A DNA stretch of 9,230 bases from Burkholderiales bacterium UBA6064 (GCA_002428895.1 DIYC01000152.1:20028-29257), one strand, 5' to 3'. Positions 1 to 6,848 are shown, counted from the stretch's first letter. The notes: generated by a model from the sequence alone, not told the origin. Translations and numbers: made by a program.

Positions 1-343
1 ATTTCACTTCAGGAGAAATAACTCCTGCCAGCGTTTCTACCAATATTTTTTTTTTGGATGTCAGTTTTTTGTGGTACACATACACTGCGAAACACCGAGC
101 ACCATTGCCACATTGCTGCACCTCTTGGCCATTGGCGTTAAAAATTCGATATTTAAAATCATTATTTGGATTTGTAGCAGGTTCAACAATTAAAATCTGA
201 TCAGCACCAATTCCAAAATGACGATGAGCAAGTCGTTGTATTAATTCAGCATTAAGAACTAGCTGCCCAGAAAGATTATTAAGCACAACAAAATCGTTGC
301 CTGCGCCGTGCATTTTTGTAAAAGGAAGAGTGCCCTGTTTCAT
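1..343 (-). CDS. dapF: Diaminopimelate epimerase, 5' part (runs off the left edge)
   Basis: DapF interconverts LL- and meso-diaminopimelate, the last step before lysine and the source of meso-DAP for peptidoglycan; it is cytoplasmic. Only the first 114 codons are present. The start is the ATG at 343-341, giving MKQGTLPFTKMHGAGNDFVV. The family signature KMHGxGNDFVV sits at about residues 10-20, and the first catalytic-cysteine block QQCGNGARCF at about 76-85. The sequence continues as LTSKKKILVETLAG, matching the family. An ATG at 313 (MHGAGNDF) is too far inside the first strand to be the start. A weak GAG lies 8 bases before the ATG. The gene follows the second acyltransferase gene by 19 bases on the same strand, so it is probably co-transcribed. 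A run of ten A residues on the coding strand (plus-strand T at 46-55) is read through in frame. Family assignment is firm; the C-terminal half is not visible. Confidence 0.93.
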   Translation of the reverse strand, partial: MKQGTLPFTKMHGAGNDFVVLNNLSGQLVLNAELIQRLAHRHFGIGADQILIVEPATNPNNDFKYRIFNANGQEVQQCGNGARCFAVYVYHKKLTSKKKILVETLAGVISPEVK

Positions 344-362
344 GCTGAATACTCGATAATGA

Positions 363-1247
363 TTAATAATAGTTAGTTTGCCCAGGAGGCCTTGTTTTAA
401 AGCGTTTGTGAGTCCACAAGTATTGCGCCACATTGTTGCGAACCTTAGACTCGATCAACCGATTAATGTACTGAGCGCACTCTACATCGCTTTCCTCGGG
501 AAAACCCGCCAAACGATCGTGAAGTGTCACAAAATAATAACCCGACTTAAACAAGGTAGTCACTGGGTAGACCTGTGCGCCCAACAACCTTGACAAACGC
601 CCAACCGTAGTCAAAGTGGCAGCAGGTACACCAAAAAAAGGAACGAACACTGCATTTTTAGCACCAAAGTCCATATCGGGTAAATAGTAGAGTGGGTAAC
701 CTGATTTCATCGCTTTCACTAACTCTGGGGCACCTTGCTGCCGAGAAACTAGCTTTTGATTTCCAAATCGAGACCGGCCTTTTAAAATTAAACGATCTAA
801 TTCAACATGTTTTTGCTTGGAGTACATCGTGACCATATTTAACTCTAAAGACAATCGAGTCCAAGCTGCATCAAGACCCAGAAAATGCGGTGCTAATAAA
901 ATGACACGCTGAGATTGGCTTGACAAAGCATGAAGCTTTTCTGGGTTGGTCAGGATAACCCGATTCATAATCACATCTTGATCCCCAAACCACAACCAAC
1001 CTCGATCGACAAAAGTTCTTAAATAAAAGTACACATGCTGCACCGACCAAACCACCCGTTGCCTGAATGAAGTGTCGGGAAAGCAAAGCGTTAAATTAGT
1101 CCAAAGTACTTTGCGACGTTCATGACCAAATAACAAGACACCGCAAACCAACAAAGAACATACCGCGCCGGCAACCCCTTGATACAAAGAAAATGGCAAT
1201 GCAATGACTAAACGCCAAGCGGATAAAACGAAACGGCTAATCATCAT
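363..1247 (-). CDS. Lysophospholipid/lipid A acyltransferase (LpxL/HtrB family), second copy
   Basis: Predicted inner-membrane acyltransferase adding a secondary acyl chain to lipid A precursors from acyl-ACP; 294 residues, a usual length for the LpxL/LpxM family. An N-terminal hydrophobic anchor lies at about residues 8-40. The HX4D catalytic motif is HFLGLD at 121-126. Other family blocks are YSKQKHVELD (142-151), the LPDMDFG box (189-195) and the C-terminal QYLWTHKRFKTRPPG (275-289). The start overlaps the end of the upstream paralogue by 11 bases (ATGATGATTAG), and no clear SD precedes it, so translation is probably coupled to the upstream gene. Two adjacent Met codons make the exact start uncertain by one residue. 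Which acyl chain or position it serves cannot be told from sequence, so no gene symbol is given. dapF follows after 19 bases. Confidence 0.9.
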   Translation of the reverse strand: MMISRFVLSAWRLVIALPFSLYQGVAGAVCSLLVCGVLLFGHERRKVLWTNLTLCFPDTSFRQRVVWSVQHVYFYLRTFVDRGWLWFGDQDVIMNRVILTNPEKLHALSSQSQRVILLAPHFLGLDAAWTRLSLELNMVTMYSKQKHVELDRLILKGRSRFGNQKLVSRQQGAPELVKAMKSGYPLYYLPDMDFGAKNAVFVPFFGVPAATLTTVGRLSRLLGAQVYPVTTLFKSGYYFVTLHDRLAGFPEESDVECAQYINRLIESKVRNNVAQYLWTHKRFKTRPPGQTNYY

Positions 1248-2103
1248 TTTGAGAAACAGTACGACGTGGTTTGGGCTGCTTATATCGGTGATACCCCCAA
1301 AGATATTGCTCAGGGTATTTTAAAATTAAGTCCGCCATCGCGGAATTAATCTGAGTAGCGGCTTGAACGGGATCTTCAGGCAAAGAATCTGGACCTTTAA
1401 AAAGATGCAAAACAGTACCCTTAAAGGGCTTGCGCTCACCCACAGCTAAAATAATTTGACACTGTGTTGCACGCATTAAAGAACCAACCAGAGTCATGGT
1501 GTAAGCGGGTTTTTCAAACATTGGGGCCCAAACCCCTTCGCCCAGAGCAGGCACTTGGTCAGGCAACAATCCGACCGATTGCTTTTTTTTCAGCGCCTTG
1601 AGTAATTGCCTTATGCCCCCTAAAGTGGTTGGCGCCAACTCCAGGTTAACTTGCTCCCGATGCTGTTGAATCAAACGTTGAATATTTTGTTTTCGATGAG
1701 GGCGATATAAGATGGTGATCGGCCTACGCGTTGCAAAAATTTGGGCTGCTGCCTCAAAAGAACCTAGATGAGGCGTTAAAAACAAAATACCTTTACCTTG
1801 TGCTTGGGCTTGCTCAACACACTCCCAGTTCTCAATCCAAACTGAGTGCCCCAACTGATTTTGCATATTTTTCCGCCAAAAAAAAGGCAACTCTAAAGTA
1901 CTCATACCGGCATGCATGGCACTACAAAGAACAAACCTTTTAGAGGGGCTTATGTTTTTACCTAAACAAACCGATAAATGACCATAGAAGGTTGACCGAT
2001 AACTTGACGAGACCAGCAAGGTGACTAAACCTAACAGACCACCCAAGGCGTGAAGCAACCAAAGAGGTAAAACAGAGAAAAATTTAAAAAATAATTGAAT
2101 CAT
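1237..2103 (-). CDS. Lipid A biosynthesis acyltransferase (LpxL/HtrB family), first copy
   Basis: Predicted inner-membrane late acyltransferase of lipid A synthesis, 288 residues. The N-terminus MIQLFFKFFSVLPLWLLHAL is the typical single membrane anchor of LpxL proteins. The catalytic motif is HLGSFE at 112-117, that is HX4E rather than the HX4D of its neighbour; both forms occur in the family. Further blocks are ILYRPHR (131-137), the GLLPDQVP box (178-185) and QYLWGYHRYK (266-275). It is the first gene of the leftward operon and is divergent from metK, with 188 bases between the start codons. No good SD is visible in front of the ATG; the nearest AGG is about 17 bases upstream. Its substrate position relative to the second copy is unknown. 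Adjacent LpxL paralogues beside metK and dapF are, from memory, a common betaproteobacterial arrangement. Confidence 0.9.
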   Translation of the reverse strand: MIQLFFKFFSVLPLWLLHALGGLLGLVTLLVSSSYRSTFYGHLSVCLGKNISPSKRFVLCSAMHAGMSTLELPFFWRKNMQNQLGHSVWIENWECVEQAQAQGKGILFLTPHLGSFEAAAQIFATRRPITILYRPHRKQNIQRLIQQHREQVNLELAPTTLGGIRQLLKALKKKQSVGLLPDQVPALGEGVWAPMFEKPAYTMTLVGSLMRATQCQIILAVGERKPFKGTVLHLFKGPDSLPEDPVQAATQINSAMADLILKYPEQYLWGYHRYKQPKPRRTVSQNDD

Positions 2104-2162
2104 TGACCGAATATTTTACCTGATGTAAAGAGTTTGAGTAAAAGTTTTCTGAATTAATGTTG

Positions 2163-2168
2163 TATGAT
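2163..2168 (+). promoter_or_regulatory. Possible -10 element of the metK promoter
   Basis: TATGAT is a good -10 match. Counting 7-8 bases downstream puts the transcript start near 2175, just at the 5' edge of the pseudoknot aptamer that begins at 2177, which is the placement expected for a riboswitch leader. No convincing -35 lies 16-18 bases upstream (the nearest TTGAGT, 2134-2139, is 23 bases away), so this is only a suggestion. Confidence 0.35.
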
Positions 2169-2176
2169 TAGTTAAT

Positions 2177-2229
2177 ATCGCTGAGTTAAAAGACAACTTG
2201 CGGAGCGATTCAAAAAAACCGCTAAAGCG
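2177..2229 (+). ncRNA. SAM-II-like riboswitch aptamer in the metK leader
   Basis: Seen: a classic H-type pseudoknot. P1 pairs ATCGCT (2177-2182) with AGCGAT (2204-2209), six perfect pairs. P2 pairs GCGG (2200-2203), lying directly against the 3' strand of P1, with CCGC (2219-2222). An A-rich linker (2210-2218) joins them, and GCTAAAGCG (2221-2229) ends the element. Known: SAM-II (metA motif) has this topology and conserved CGCUGAUUUAA, UUGC before the P1 3' strand, an A-rich linker, and a terminal GCUAAA. Here the matching segments are CGCTGAGTTAA, TTGC, TTCAAAAAAA and GCTAAA. Differences are one base in the first loop and one extra base between TTGC and AGCG. Inference: it binds SAM and lowers metK expression. 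The gene downstream makes SAM, which fits. Class assignment is from memory of the consensus, not from a covariance-model search. Confidence 0.72.
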
Positions 2230-2287
2230 TCGCCGAACTCACGTAAAAAACGGCTTCGCTGGCTCATAACCTTTTTTACGGAGTTTG
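2226..2287 (+). promoter_or_regulatory. metK expression platform: SD-sequestering hairpin and competing stem
   Basis: AACTC (2236-2240), a bulged A, then CGTAAAAAA (2242-2250) pair with TTTTTTACG (2272-2280) and GAGTT (2281-2285). That is 14 Watson-Crick pairs with one bulge, and C2234-G2287 and G2235-T2286 can extend it. The 3' arm contains the metK SD, GGAG at 2280-2283, 8 bases before the ATG, so the folded hairpin should block ribosome binding. A rival stem, AGCG/GCCG (2226-2229, 2232-2235) with CGGC/CGCT (2251-2254, 2257-2260), would trap the 5' arm in its loop and free the SD; its first base overlaps the end of the aptamer. This is a plausible translational OFF switch. The pairings are read directly; the switching is inferred. 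Confidence 0.65.
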
Positions 2288-2291
2288 CTAC

Positions 2292-3455
2292 ATGTCTCAC
2301 GATTTTCTTTTCACCTCAGAGTCTGTTTCCGAAGGCCATCCCGATAAAGTTGCAGATCAAATTTCTGATTCTATTCTCGATGCAATTTTAGAACAAGATC
2401 CCAAGGCACGTGTCGCCGCAGAAACCTTAACCAATACAGGTCTAGTGGTTTTGGCTGGCGAAATTACCGCCAACGCGAATGTCGACTATATCGATGTTGC
2501 TCGCGAAACCCTAAAACGAATTGGCTACGACAATTCCGACTTTGGCATCGACCACAAGGGTTGCGCGGTCATGGTTTGTTTTGACAAACAAAGCCCAGAT
2601 ATTGCTCAAGGCGTCAATAAAGCGCACGACAATGATCTTGAACAAGGCGCTGGCGACCAAGGCTTGATGTTTGGTTATGCCGTACGCGAAACACCCGAAT
2701 TAATGCCACTGACCATTAGTCTTGCCCATCAACTTGTTTTTCGTCAAAGCATGCTCAGAAAAGATGGTCGCCTACCCTGGTTAAGGCCAGACGCCAAATC
2801 ACAAGTCACCGTTCGATATGTAGACGGCAAACCCGATTCGATTGACACCGTGGTTTTATCAACTCAACATTCACCCGACATTCCACTTGCACAATTGCGA
2901 GAAGCAACCATTGAAGAGATTATCAAACCGGTTTTACCTCCAGAACTGATGAAAAAACCAATTAATTATCTGGTCAATCCAACGGGTCGGTTTGTCATTG
3001 GTGGCCCACAAGGCGACTGCGGTCTAACTGGCAGAAAAATTATTGTCGACACCTATGGCGGTGCTGCTCCTCATGGTGGCGGTGCATTTTCTGGCAAAGA
3101 CCCCTCCAAAGTAGGCCGTTCGGCAGCTTATGCGGACCGTTATGTCGCCAAAAACATAGTTGCTGCAGGTTTAGCTGAACGTTGTTTGGTCCAAGTGTCT
3201 TATGCAATTGGTGTTTCTCGGCCCACCTCAATTATGGTGAACACCTTTGGTACAGGAAAAATATCCGATAGCGCAATTGTCGAGCTAATTGGGGCTCACT
3301 TTGACCTTAGACCCAAAGGAATCGTTCAAATGCTCAACTTACTACGGCCAATTTATAGCAAAACCGCAGCCTATGGTCATTTTGGTCGCGAAGAACCTGA
3401 ATTTACCTGGGAAAAAACAGACAAAGCACAACAACTTAAAAACGCGATTTCTTAA
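2292..3455 (+). CDS. metK: S-adenosylmethionine synthetase (methionine adenosyltransferase)
   Basis: MetK makes SAM from methionine and ATP, releasing phosphate and diphosphate; it is a cytoplasmic tetramer in E. coli. The protein has 387 residues, the normal length. Motifs: [18 protein letters not shown] (9-26, with the ATP/Mg residues His16 and Asp18), [12 protein letters not shown] (119-130), [13 protein letters not shown] (161-173), GDCGLTGRK (241-249) and [12 protein letters not shown] (262-273), ending in the usual AAYGHFGRE region. An oddity: the block usually reading KVDRSAAY is KVGRSAAY here, so residue 275 is Gly (codon GGC) where E. coli has the active-site Asp known as D271; one base change would explain it. 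All other active-site residues I can place are present. The start is supported by GGAG 8 bases upstream and the family N-terminus. The leader carries a SAM-II-like element, and a terminator follows. Confidence 0.97.
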   Translation: MSHDFLFTSESVSEGHPDKVADQISDSILDAILEQDPKARVAAETLTNTGLVVLAGEITANANVDYIDVARETLKRIGYDNSDFGIDHKGCAVMVCFDKQSPDIAQGVNKAHDNDLEQGAGDQGLMFGYAVRETPELMPLTISLAHQLVFRQSMLRKDGRLPWLRPDAKSQVTVRYVDGKPDSIDTVVLSTQHSPDIPLAQLREATIEEIIKPVLPPELMKKPINYLVNPTGRFVIGGPQGDCGLTGRKIIVDTYGGAAPHGGGAFSGKDPSKVGRSAAYADRYVAKNIVAAGLAERCLVQVSYAIGVSRPTSIMVNTFGTGKISDSAIVELIGAHFDLRPKGIVQMLNLLRPIYSKTAAYGHFGREEPEFTWEKTDKAQQLKNAIS

Positions 3456-3482
3456 AGAATAAGAAAATCTTTAATTTCGCTT

Positions 3483-3521
3483 AAAAACCCAATTGACGTA
3501 CTGCGTCGTTGGGTTTTTTTT
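3483..3521 (+). terminator. Intrinsic terminator after metK
   Basis: AAAAACCCAA (3483-3492) pairs with TTGGGTTTTT (3509-3518). The stem continues through a T-G pair, one bulged T, and GACG/CGTC (3495-3498 with 3504-3507) around a TACTG loop. It is followed by an unbroken run of eight T (3514-3521), partly in the stem. It begins 27 bases after the metK stop, so metK is mainly its own transcription unit, and the ahcY leader must start from a promoter in or just after this element. Confidence 0.88.
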
Positions 3522-3536
3522 GATAAACTTCTGCAA

Positions 3537-3600
3537 GTTCGAGGAGCGTTGCGGCCTTTTTAAAAGGTTAGGCTCGAACATAAATTAAAACGGCGCTCAC
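3537..3600 (+). ncRNA. S-adenosylhomocysteine (SAH) riboswitch in the ahcY leader
   Basis: The conserved core is easy to read: GAGGAGCGTTGCG (3541-3553), GGCTCG (3571-3576) and AACGGCGCTCAC (3589-3600). P1 is GTTCGAG (3537-3543) with CTCGAAC (3573-3579), seven perfect pairs. P2 is GGCCTTT (3553-3559) with AAAGGTT (3563-3569). The pseudoknot P4 is GAGCGT (3544-3549) with GCGCTC (3593-3598). Known SAH riboswitches sit upstream of ahcY in betaproteobacteria and pseudomonads and turn expression on when SAH accumulates. Position, sequence and downstream gene all agree. Confidence 0.95.
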
Positions 3601-3635
3601 GCACTTTTCTTTTAACTGTTTAAAGGAGGGCGTGA
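3597..3635 (+). promoter_or_regulatory. ahcY SD and SD-enclosing hairpin that competes with the SAH pseudoknot
   Basis: AAGGAGG (3623-3629) is a near-perfect SD, 7 bases before the ahcY ATG at 3637. TCACGC (3597-3602) is an exact complement of GCGTGA (3630-3635), closing a hairpin that encloses the SD and pairs up to the base next to it. Inside, CTTT (3609-3612) can also pair with AAAG (3622-3625) at the SD edge. Bases 3597-3598 are shared with riboswitch pseudoknot P4 (3593-3598), so the two folds exclude each other. The expected logic is that SAH-bound P4 leaves the SD open. Confidence 0.6.
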
Positions 3636-3636
3636 C

Positions 3637-5064
3637 ATGAACGCCATACTCAAACCTAAAACTGCAACCGGTGACGATGATTTTGTCATCAAGAACATTC
3701 AATTGGCCGACTTTGGCCGCAAAGAAATTGCAATTGCCGAAACTGAAATGCCAGGCCTAATGGCCATTCGCAATGAATATTCGGCGCAAAAACCTCTCAA
3801 AGGGGCACGCATTACAGGGTCACTTCACATGACCATACAAACTGCGGTTCTTATTGAAACTTTAACCGCATTGGGCGCACAAGTACGTTGGGCATCCTGT
3901 AACATATACTCCACTCAAGACCACGCAGCTGCCGCAATTGCCGCATCGGGTATTCCTGTATTTGCAGTCAAAGGCGAAACCTTGACAGAATACTGGGACT
4001 ACACCCATCGTATTTTCGAGTGGCCCGATCATGGCTATACCAATATGATCTTAGACGATGGCGGTGACGCCACACTACTGCTCCATTTGGGTGCTAAAGC
4101 AGAAAAAAATTCTGCTTTGTTAAATAACCCTCAAAGCGAAGAAGAAACCTGCCTATTTGCTTCAATCAAGAAAAAATTAGCTGAAAACAGCACCTGGTAT
4201 TCAACGCGGCTAGCTCAAATTCGTGGTGTTACCGAAGAAACAACCACTGGCGTTCACCGTCTGTATGAAATGCATAAAAGAGGCGAGTTAGCGTTTCCAG
4301 CCATTAACGTAAACGACTCTGTCACCAAATCAAAATTTGACAACTTGTATGGTTGCCGTGAATCTTTGGTAGACGGCATTAAACGTGCAACCGACGTGAT
4401 GATTGCTGGCAAAGTGGCCGTGGTAGCCGGTTATGGTGATGTCGGCAAGGGCTCTGCTCAAGCACTACGTGCTTTATCCGCACAAGTGTGGATTACAGAA
4501 ATCGACCCCATTTGCGCACTTCAAGCTGCAATGGAAGGGTACAAAGTAGTCACAATGGAATACGCAGCCGACAAAGCTGACATTTTTGTTACCGCTACAG
4601 GAAATAAAGATATTATTACGCACGATCACATGGTCAAAATGAAAGACCAAGCGATTGTTTGTAATATTGGTCATTTTGACAACGAAATTGATATTGCCAG
4701 TATCAGAAAATACACTTGGGAAAACATTAAACCCCAAGTTGATCACATCATTTTCCCTGACGGTAAAAGAATCATTCTGCTGGCTGAAGGTCGCCTGATT
4801 AATCTAGGTTGTGCAACAGGACACCCTAGTTTTGTGATGTCTTCAAGTTTTTCAAACCAAACGATTGCTCAAATCGATCTGTGGCAACACCCTGAAAACT
4901 ATCCCATCGGAGTTTATGTGTTACCCAAACATTTAGACGAAAAAGTAGCTCGATTACATCTGAAAAAAGTTGGCGCAGAACTGACGCAATTAACTGCCGA
5001 GCAAGCAAAGTATATTGGTGTAGAACAAAATGGCCCCTATAAGCCAAACCATTACAGGTACTAA
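3637..5064 (+). CDS. ahcY: Adenosylhomocysteinase (SAH hydrolase)
   Basis: AhcY splits S-adenosylhomocysteine, the inhibitory by-product of SAM-dependent methylation, into adenosine and homocysteine; it is a cytoplasmic NAD-dependent enzyme. The protein has 475 residues, typical of the longer proteobacterial form, with an inserted segment at about 152-193 before the substrate-domain block [14 protein letters not shown]. Motifs: [16 protein letters not shown] (61-76), [11 protein letters not shown] (92-102), [18 protein letters not shown] (226-243, with Lys231, Asp235 and Cys240 matching human K186, D190 and C195), the NAD-binding GYGDVGKG (265-272), and the canonical C-terminus PYKPNHYRY. The start has a strong SD (AAGGAGG, 7-base spacing). 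The leader carries an SAH riboswitch. tlyA follows after 6 bases and metF after that, forming one operon. Confidence 0.98.
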   Translation: MNAILKPKTATGDDDFVIKNIQLADFGRKEIAIAETEMPGLMAIRNEYSAQKPLKGARITGSLHMTIQTAVLIETLTALGAQVRWASCNIYSTQDHAAAAIAASGIPVFAVKGETLTEYWDYTHRIFEWPDHGYTNMILDDGGDATLLLHLGAKAEKNSALLNNPQSEEETCLFASIKKKLAENSTWYSTRLAQIRGVTEETTTGVHRLYEMHKRGELAFPAINVNDSVTKSKFDNLYGCRESLVDGIKRATDVMIAGKVAVVAGYGDVGKGSAQALRALSAQVWITEIDPICALQAAMEGYKVVTMEYAADKADIFVTATGNKDIITHDHMVKMKDQAIVCNIGHFDNEIDIASIRKYTWENIKPQVDHIIFPDGKRIILLAEGRLINLGCATGHPSFVMSSSFSNQTIAQIDLWQHPENYPIGVYVLPKHLDEKVARLHLKKVGAELTQLTAEQAKYIGVEQNGPYKPNHYRY

Positions 5065-5070
5065 AACGAC

Positions 5071-5874
5071 TTGAGAGCCGACCTTGCACTCATCGAAGCG
5101 GGCTTGTGTAGTTCAAGAACACAAGCCCGCCAATTAATTCAAGAAGGCAGCGTATTTTTGGTGCTAGGCTCGCAAATTATTACCGTTAAAAAACCCTCTC
5201 AGCCCATCGATTATCCGTTGCAGCTAAAAGTTCGAAGCGAAAAATTACAGTACGTATCCCGCGGCGGGCATAAACTGTACGGGGCAATTCAACGGTCTGG
5301 ACTAAGCGTCCAGCATGCACGCTGCATCGACTTTGGTCAATCAACAGGTGGTTTTACCGATTGTTTGCTCAAATTAGGAGCCAGTCATGTAATCGGTTTT
5401 GATGTGGGTCATGATCAATTGCACCCCTCTTTGCGGAATCATCCCCAAGTGCGGTTTTTTGAAAAGGTGAATTTAAAAGAGTTAGACATTTCACACTGGC
5501 TTCGTTTTTTAAGTGCCCAAGCCAGTGATTTTTTTCCAGCAAACGTAGTCGTTGCCGATTTATCATTTATTTCGATTCGGCGTGTACTGCCTAATTTAGT
5601 GGGTTTACTGCCTCAGCCCGCTTCGTGTCTTTTTTTAATTAAACCCCAATTTGAACTAGGCCCACACTGTGTTGGAAAAAATGGGATTGTGAAACTCAAC
5701 AGCAACATCGAGCAGCAACTTAAAAGTGATTTTTTTAATTTTACCCAATCGATCGGATTAAACCCAATTGAGTTTTTTCCTAGTGAAATAACAGGCACTG
5801 ACGGCAACCAAGAATTTTTTCTATTTTCAACCTGGCCCGGCTTACCTCTTGAGCAACACCTTCAACAGCGATAA
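5071..5874 (+). CDS. tlyA: TlyA-family rRNA 2'-O-methyltransferase (S4 + FtsJ-like domains)
   Basis: Predicted SAM-dependent RNA methyltransferase; mycobacterial TlyA methylates ribose in 16S and 23S rRNA, but the target here is unknown. The protein has 267 residues, normal for the family. An S4 RNA-binding domain covers about 1-60 (RADLALIEAGLCSSRTQARQ). The methyltransferase domain has YVSRGGHKL (61-69), the SAM-binding loop DFGQSTGGFTD (87-97, usually DxGASTGGFTD), VADLSFIS (161-168), IKPQFE (190-195) and NQEFF (246-250). The proposed K-D-K-E tetrad is Lys68, Asp163, Lys191, Glu248. The start is TTG at 5071: the frame is closed by the ahcY stop TAA at 5062-5064, and RADLALIEAG is the family N-terminus. 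No good SD is visible (AGG 13 bases upstream), so translation is probably coupled to ahcY. metF begins 2 bases after the stop. It is often misannotated as hemolysin. Confidence 0.9.
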   Translation: MRADLALIEAGLCSSRTQARQLIQEGSVFLVLGSQIITVKKPSQPIDYPLQLKVRSEKLQYVSRGGHKLYGAIQRSGLSVQHARCIDFGQSTGGFTDCLLKLGASHVIGFDVGHDQLHPSLRNHPQVRFFEKVNLKELDISHWLRFLSAQASDFFPANVVVADLSFISIRRVLPNLVGLLPQPASCLFLIKPQFELGPHCVGKNGIVKLNSNIEQQLKSDFFNFTQSIGLNPIEFFPSEITGTDGNQEFFLFSTWPGLPLEQHLQQR

Positions 5875-5876
5875 TT

Positions 5877-6719
5877 ATGGACATTAGTTTTGAATATTTT
5901 CCAGCAAAAACAGAACAAGGCACTGCAAACCTAATTCGCACACACCAGCAGTTAATGCAAGCCAAACCCACATTTGTTTCAGTCACTTTTGGCGCAGGCG
6001 GAAGCACCCAAGAAGGCACTTTGAATACCATTATTCAATTGCAACAAACCGGTGTGAATGCAGCGCCACATCTGTCGTGCGTCGGAGCCACGCAAGATTC
6101 AATTGCACAATTACTCGATTCCTATAAAAACCAAGGAGTTAATCGAATTGTTGCACTACGAGGAGACACCCCAAAAGACAAACAAACGAAGAACAGTTCC
6201 TTTTGTTACGCCTCAGACCTAGTTCAATTTATTCGAAAATACTCAGGAAATCATTTTTTAATCGAGGTAGCTGCCTATCCAGAGGTACATCCCCAGGCTA
6301 CTTCTGCGCAACAAGACCTACAGCATTTTATTCATAAAGTAAGATGTGGAGCTGACTCTGCCATTACTCAGTATTTTTATAACCCTGATGCTTTTCTTTA
6401 TTTTCGCGACCAAGTTAAACGTACCATTAATATTCCAATTATTCCAGGCATTATGCCGATTACAAACTTTCATCAACTGGCTCGATTTTCAGACACCTGC
6501 GGTGCTGAAATTCCACGCTGGATTCGGCACAGGCTGCAAAGTTTTGGTGATGACGTCAATGCAATTCGATCTTTTGGATTTGAAGTGGTAGTTTCAATGT
6601 GCCAAAACTTACTTAAAGAAGGGGTTGAGGGCCTACATTTTTATACCCTAAACCAAGCAGAAGCGACTCTGAACATTTTAAGCGAAATGAATTTAAAGCG
6701 TAACTTCCCAGCCAATTAA
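5877..6719 (+). CDS. metF: 5,10-methylenetetrahydrofolate reductase
   Basis: MetF reduces 5,10-methylene-THF to 5-methyl-THF, the methyl donor for homocysteine to methionine, using FAD and NADH in bacteria. The protein has 280 residues, slightly short of the E. coli enzyme (about 296) because the N-terminus begins almost directly at the first strand, ISFEYFP. Motifs: SFEYFPAKTEQG (4-15, catalytic Glu6 matching E. coli E28), VSVTFGAGG (34-42), IVALRGDTP (91-99, Asp97 matching D120), IEVAAYPEVHP (129-139), ITQYFYN (163-169, Gln165 matching Q183), PGIMPITNFHQL (190-201) and GLHFYTLN (252-259). It starts 2 bases after tlyA and is the last gene of the ahcY operon, so it should respond to the SAH riboswitch. 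With AhcY it closes the methionine-SAM cycle; the methionine synthase gene itself is not in the window. Confidence 0.96.
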   Translation: MDISFEYFPAKTEQGTANLIRTHQQLMQAKPTFVSVTFGAGGSTQEGTLNTIIQLQQTGVNAAPHLSCVGATQDSIAQLLDSYKNQGVNRIVALRGDTPKDKQTKNSSFCYASDLVQFIRKYSGNHFLIEVAAYPEVHPQATSAQQDLQHFIHKVRCGADSAITQYFYNPDAFLYFRDQVKRTINIPIIPGIMPITNFHQLARFSDTCGAEIPRWIRHRLQSFGDDVNAIRSFGFEVVVSMCQNLLKEGVEGLHFYTLNQAEATLNILSEMNLKRNFPAN

Positions 6720-6848
6720 ATTATAAAGACCATTCAAAACCGACAAAAACCAAATCGATTTCGTATTAAAAAATAACTAAACAGTCACCTTAAAACAACC
6801 TTAAAATTTTATTTTCCTACCGAACATTATGCAGCAAGGCTAAAACCT

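Noticed and set aside
2199..2270. SAH riboswitch in the metK leader, suggested by GGAGCG and GGCTCA
   Set aside because: The motifs are in the wrong order and spacing and the SAH P1 stem is absent; the SAM-II-like pseudoknot explains the same bases far better.
3040..3231. Minus-strand open frame inside metK
   Set aside because: Shadow of the conserved metK reading frame; no family resemblance and no SD.
3483..3521. Bidirectional role for the terminator hairpin
   Set aside because: No minus-strand gene lies to its right for which it could act; it is adequately explained as the metK terminator.
3493..3524. ahcY promoter with TTGACG (3493-3498) and TTTGAT (3519-3524)
   Set aside because: The spacing of 20 bases is too long and both boxes lie in the metK terminator; a promoter must be close by but I cannot place it.
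4474..5089. Minus-strand open frames across the end of ahcY and start of tlyA
   Set aside because: They lie opposite well-conserved coding sequence and show no recognisable protein.
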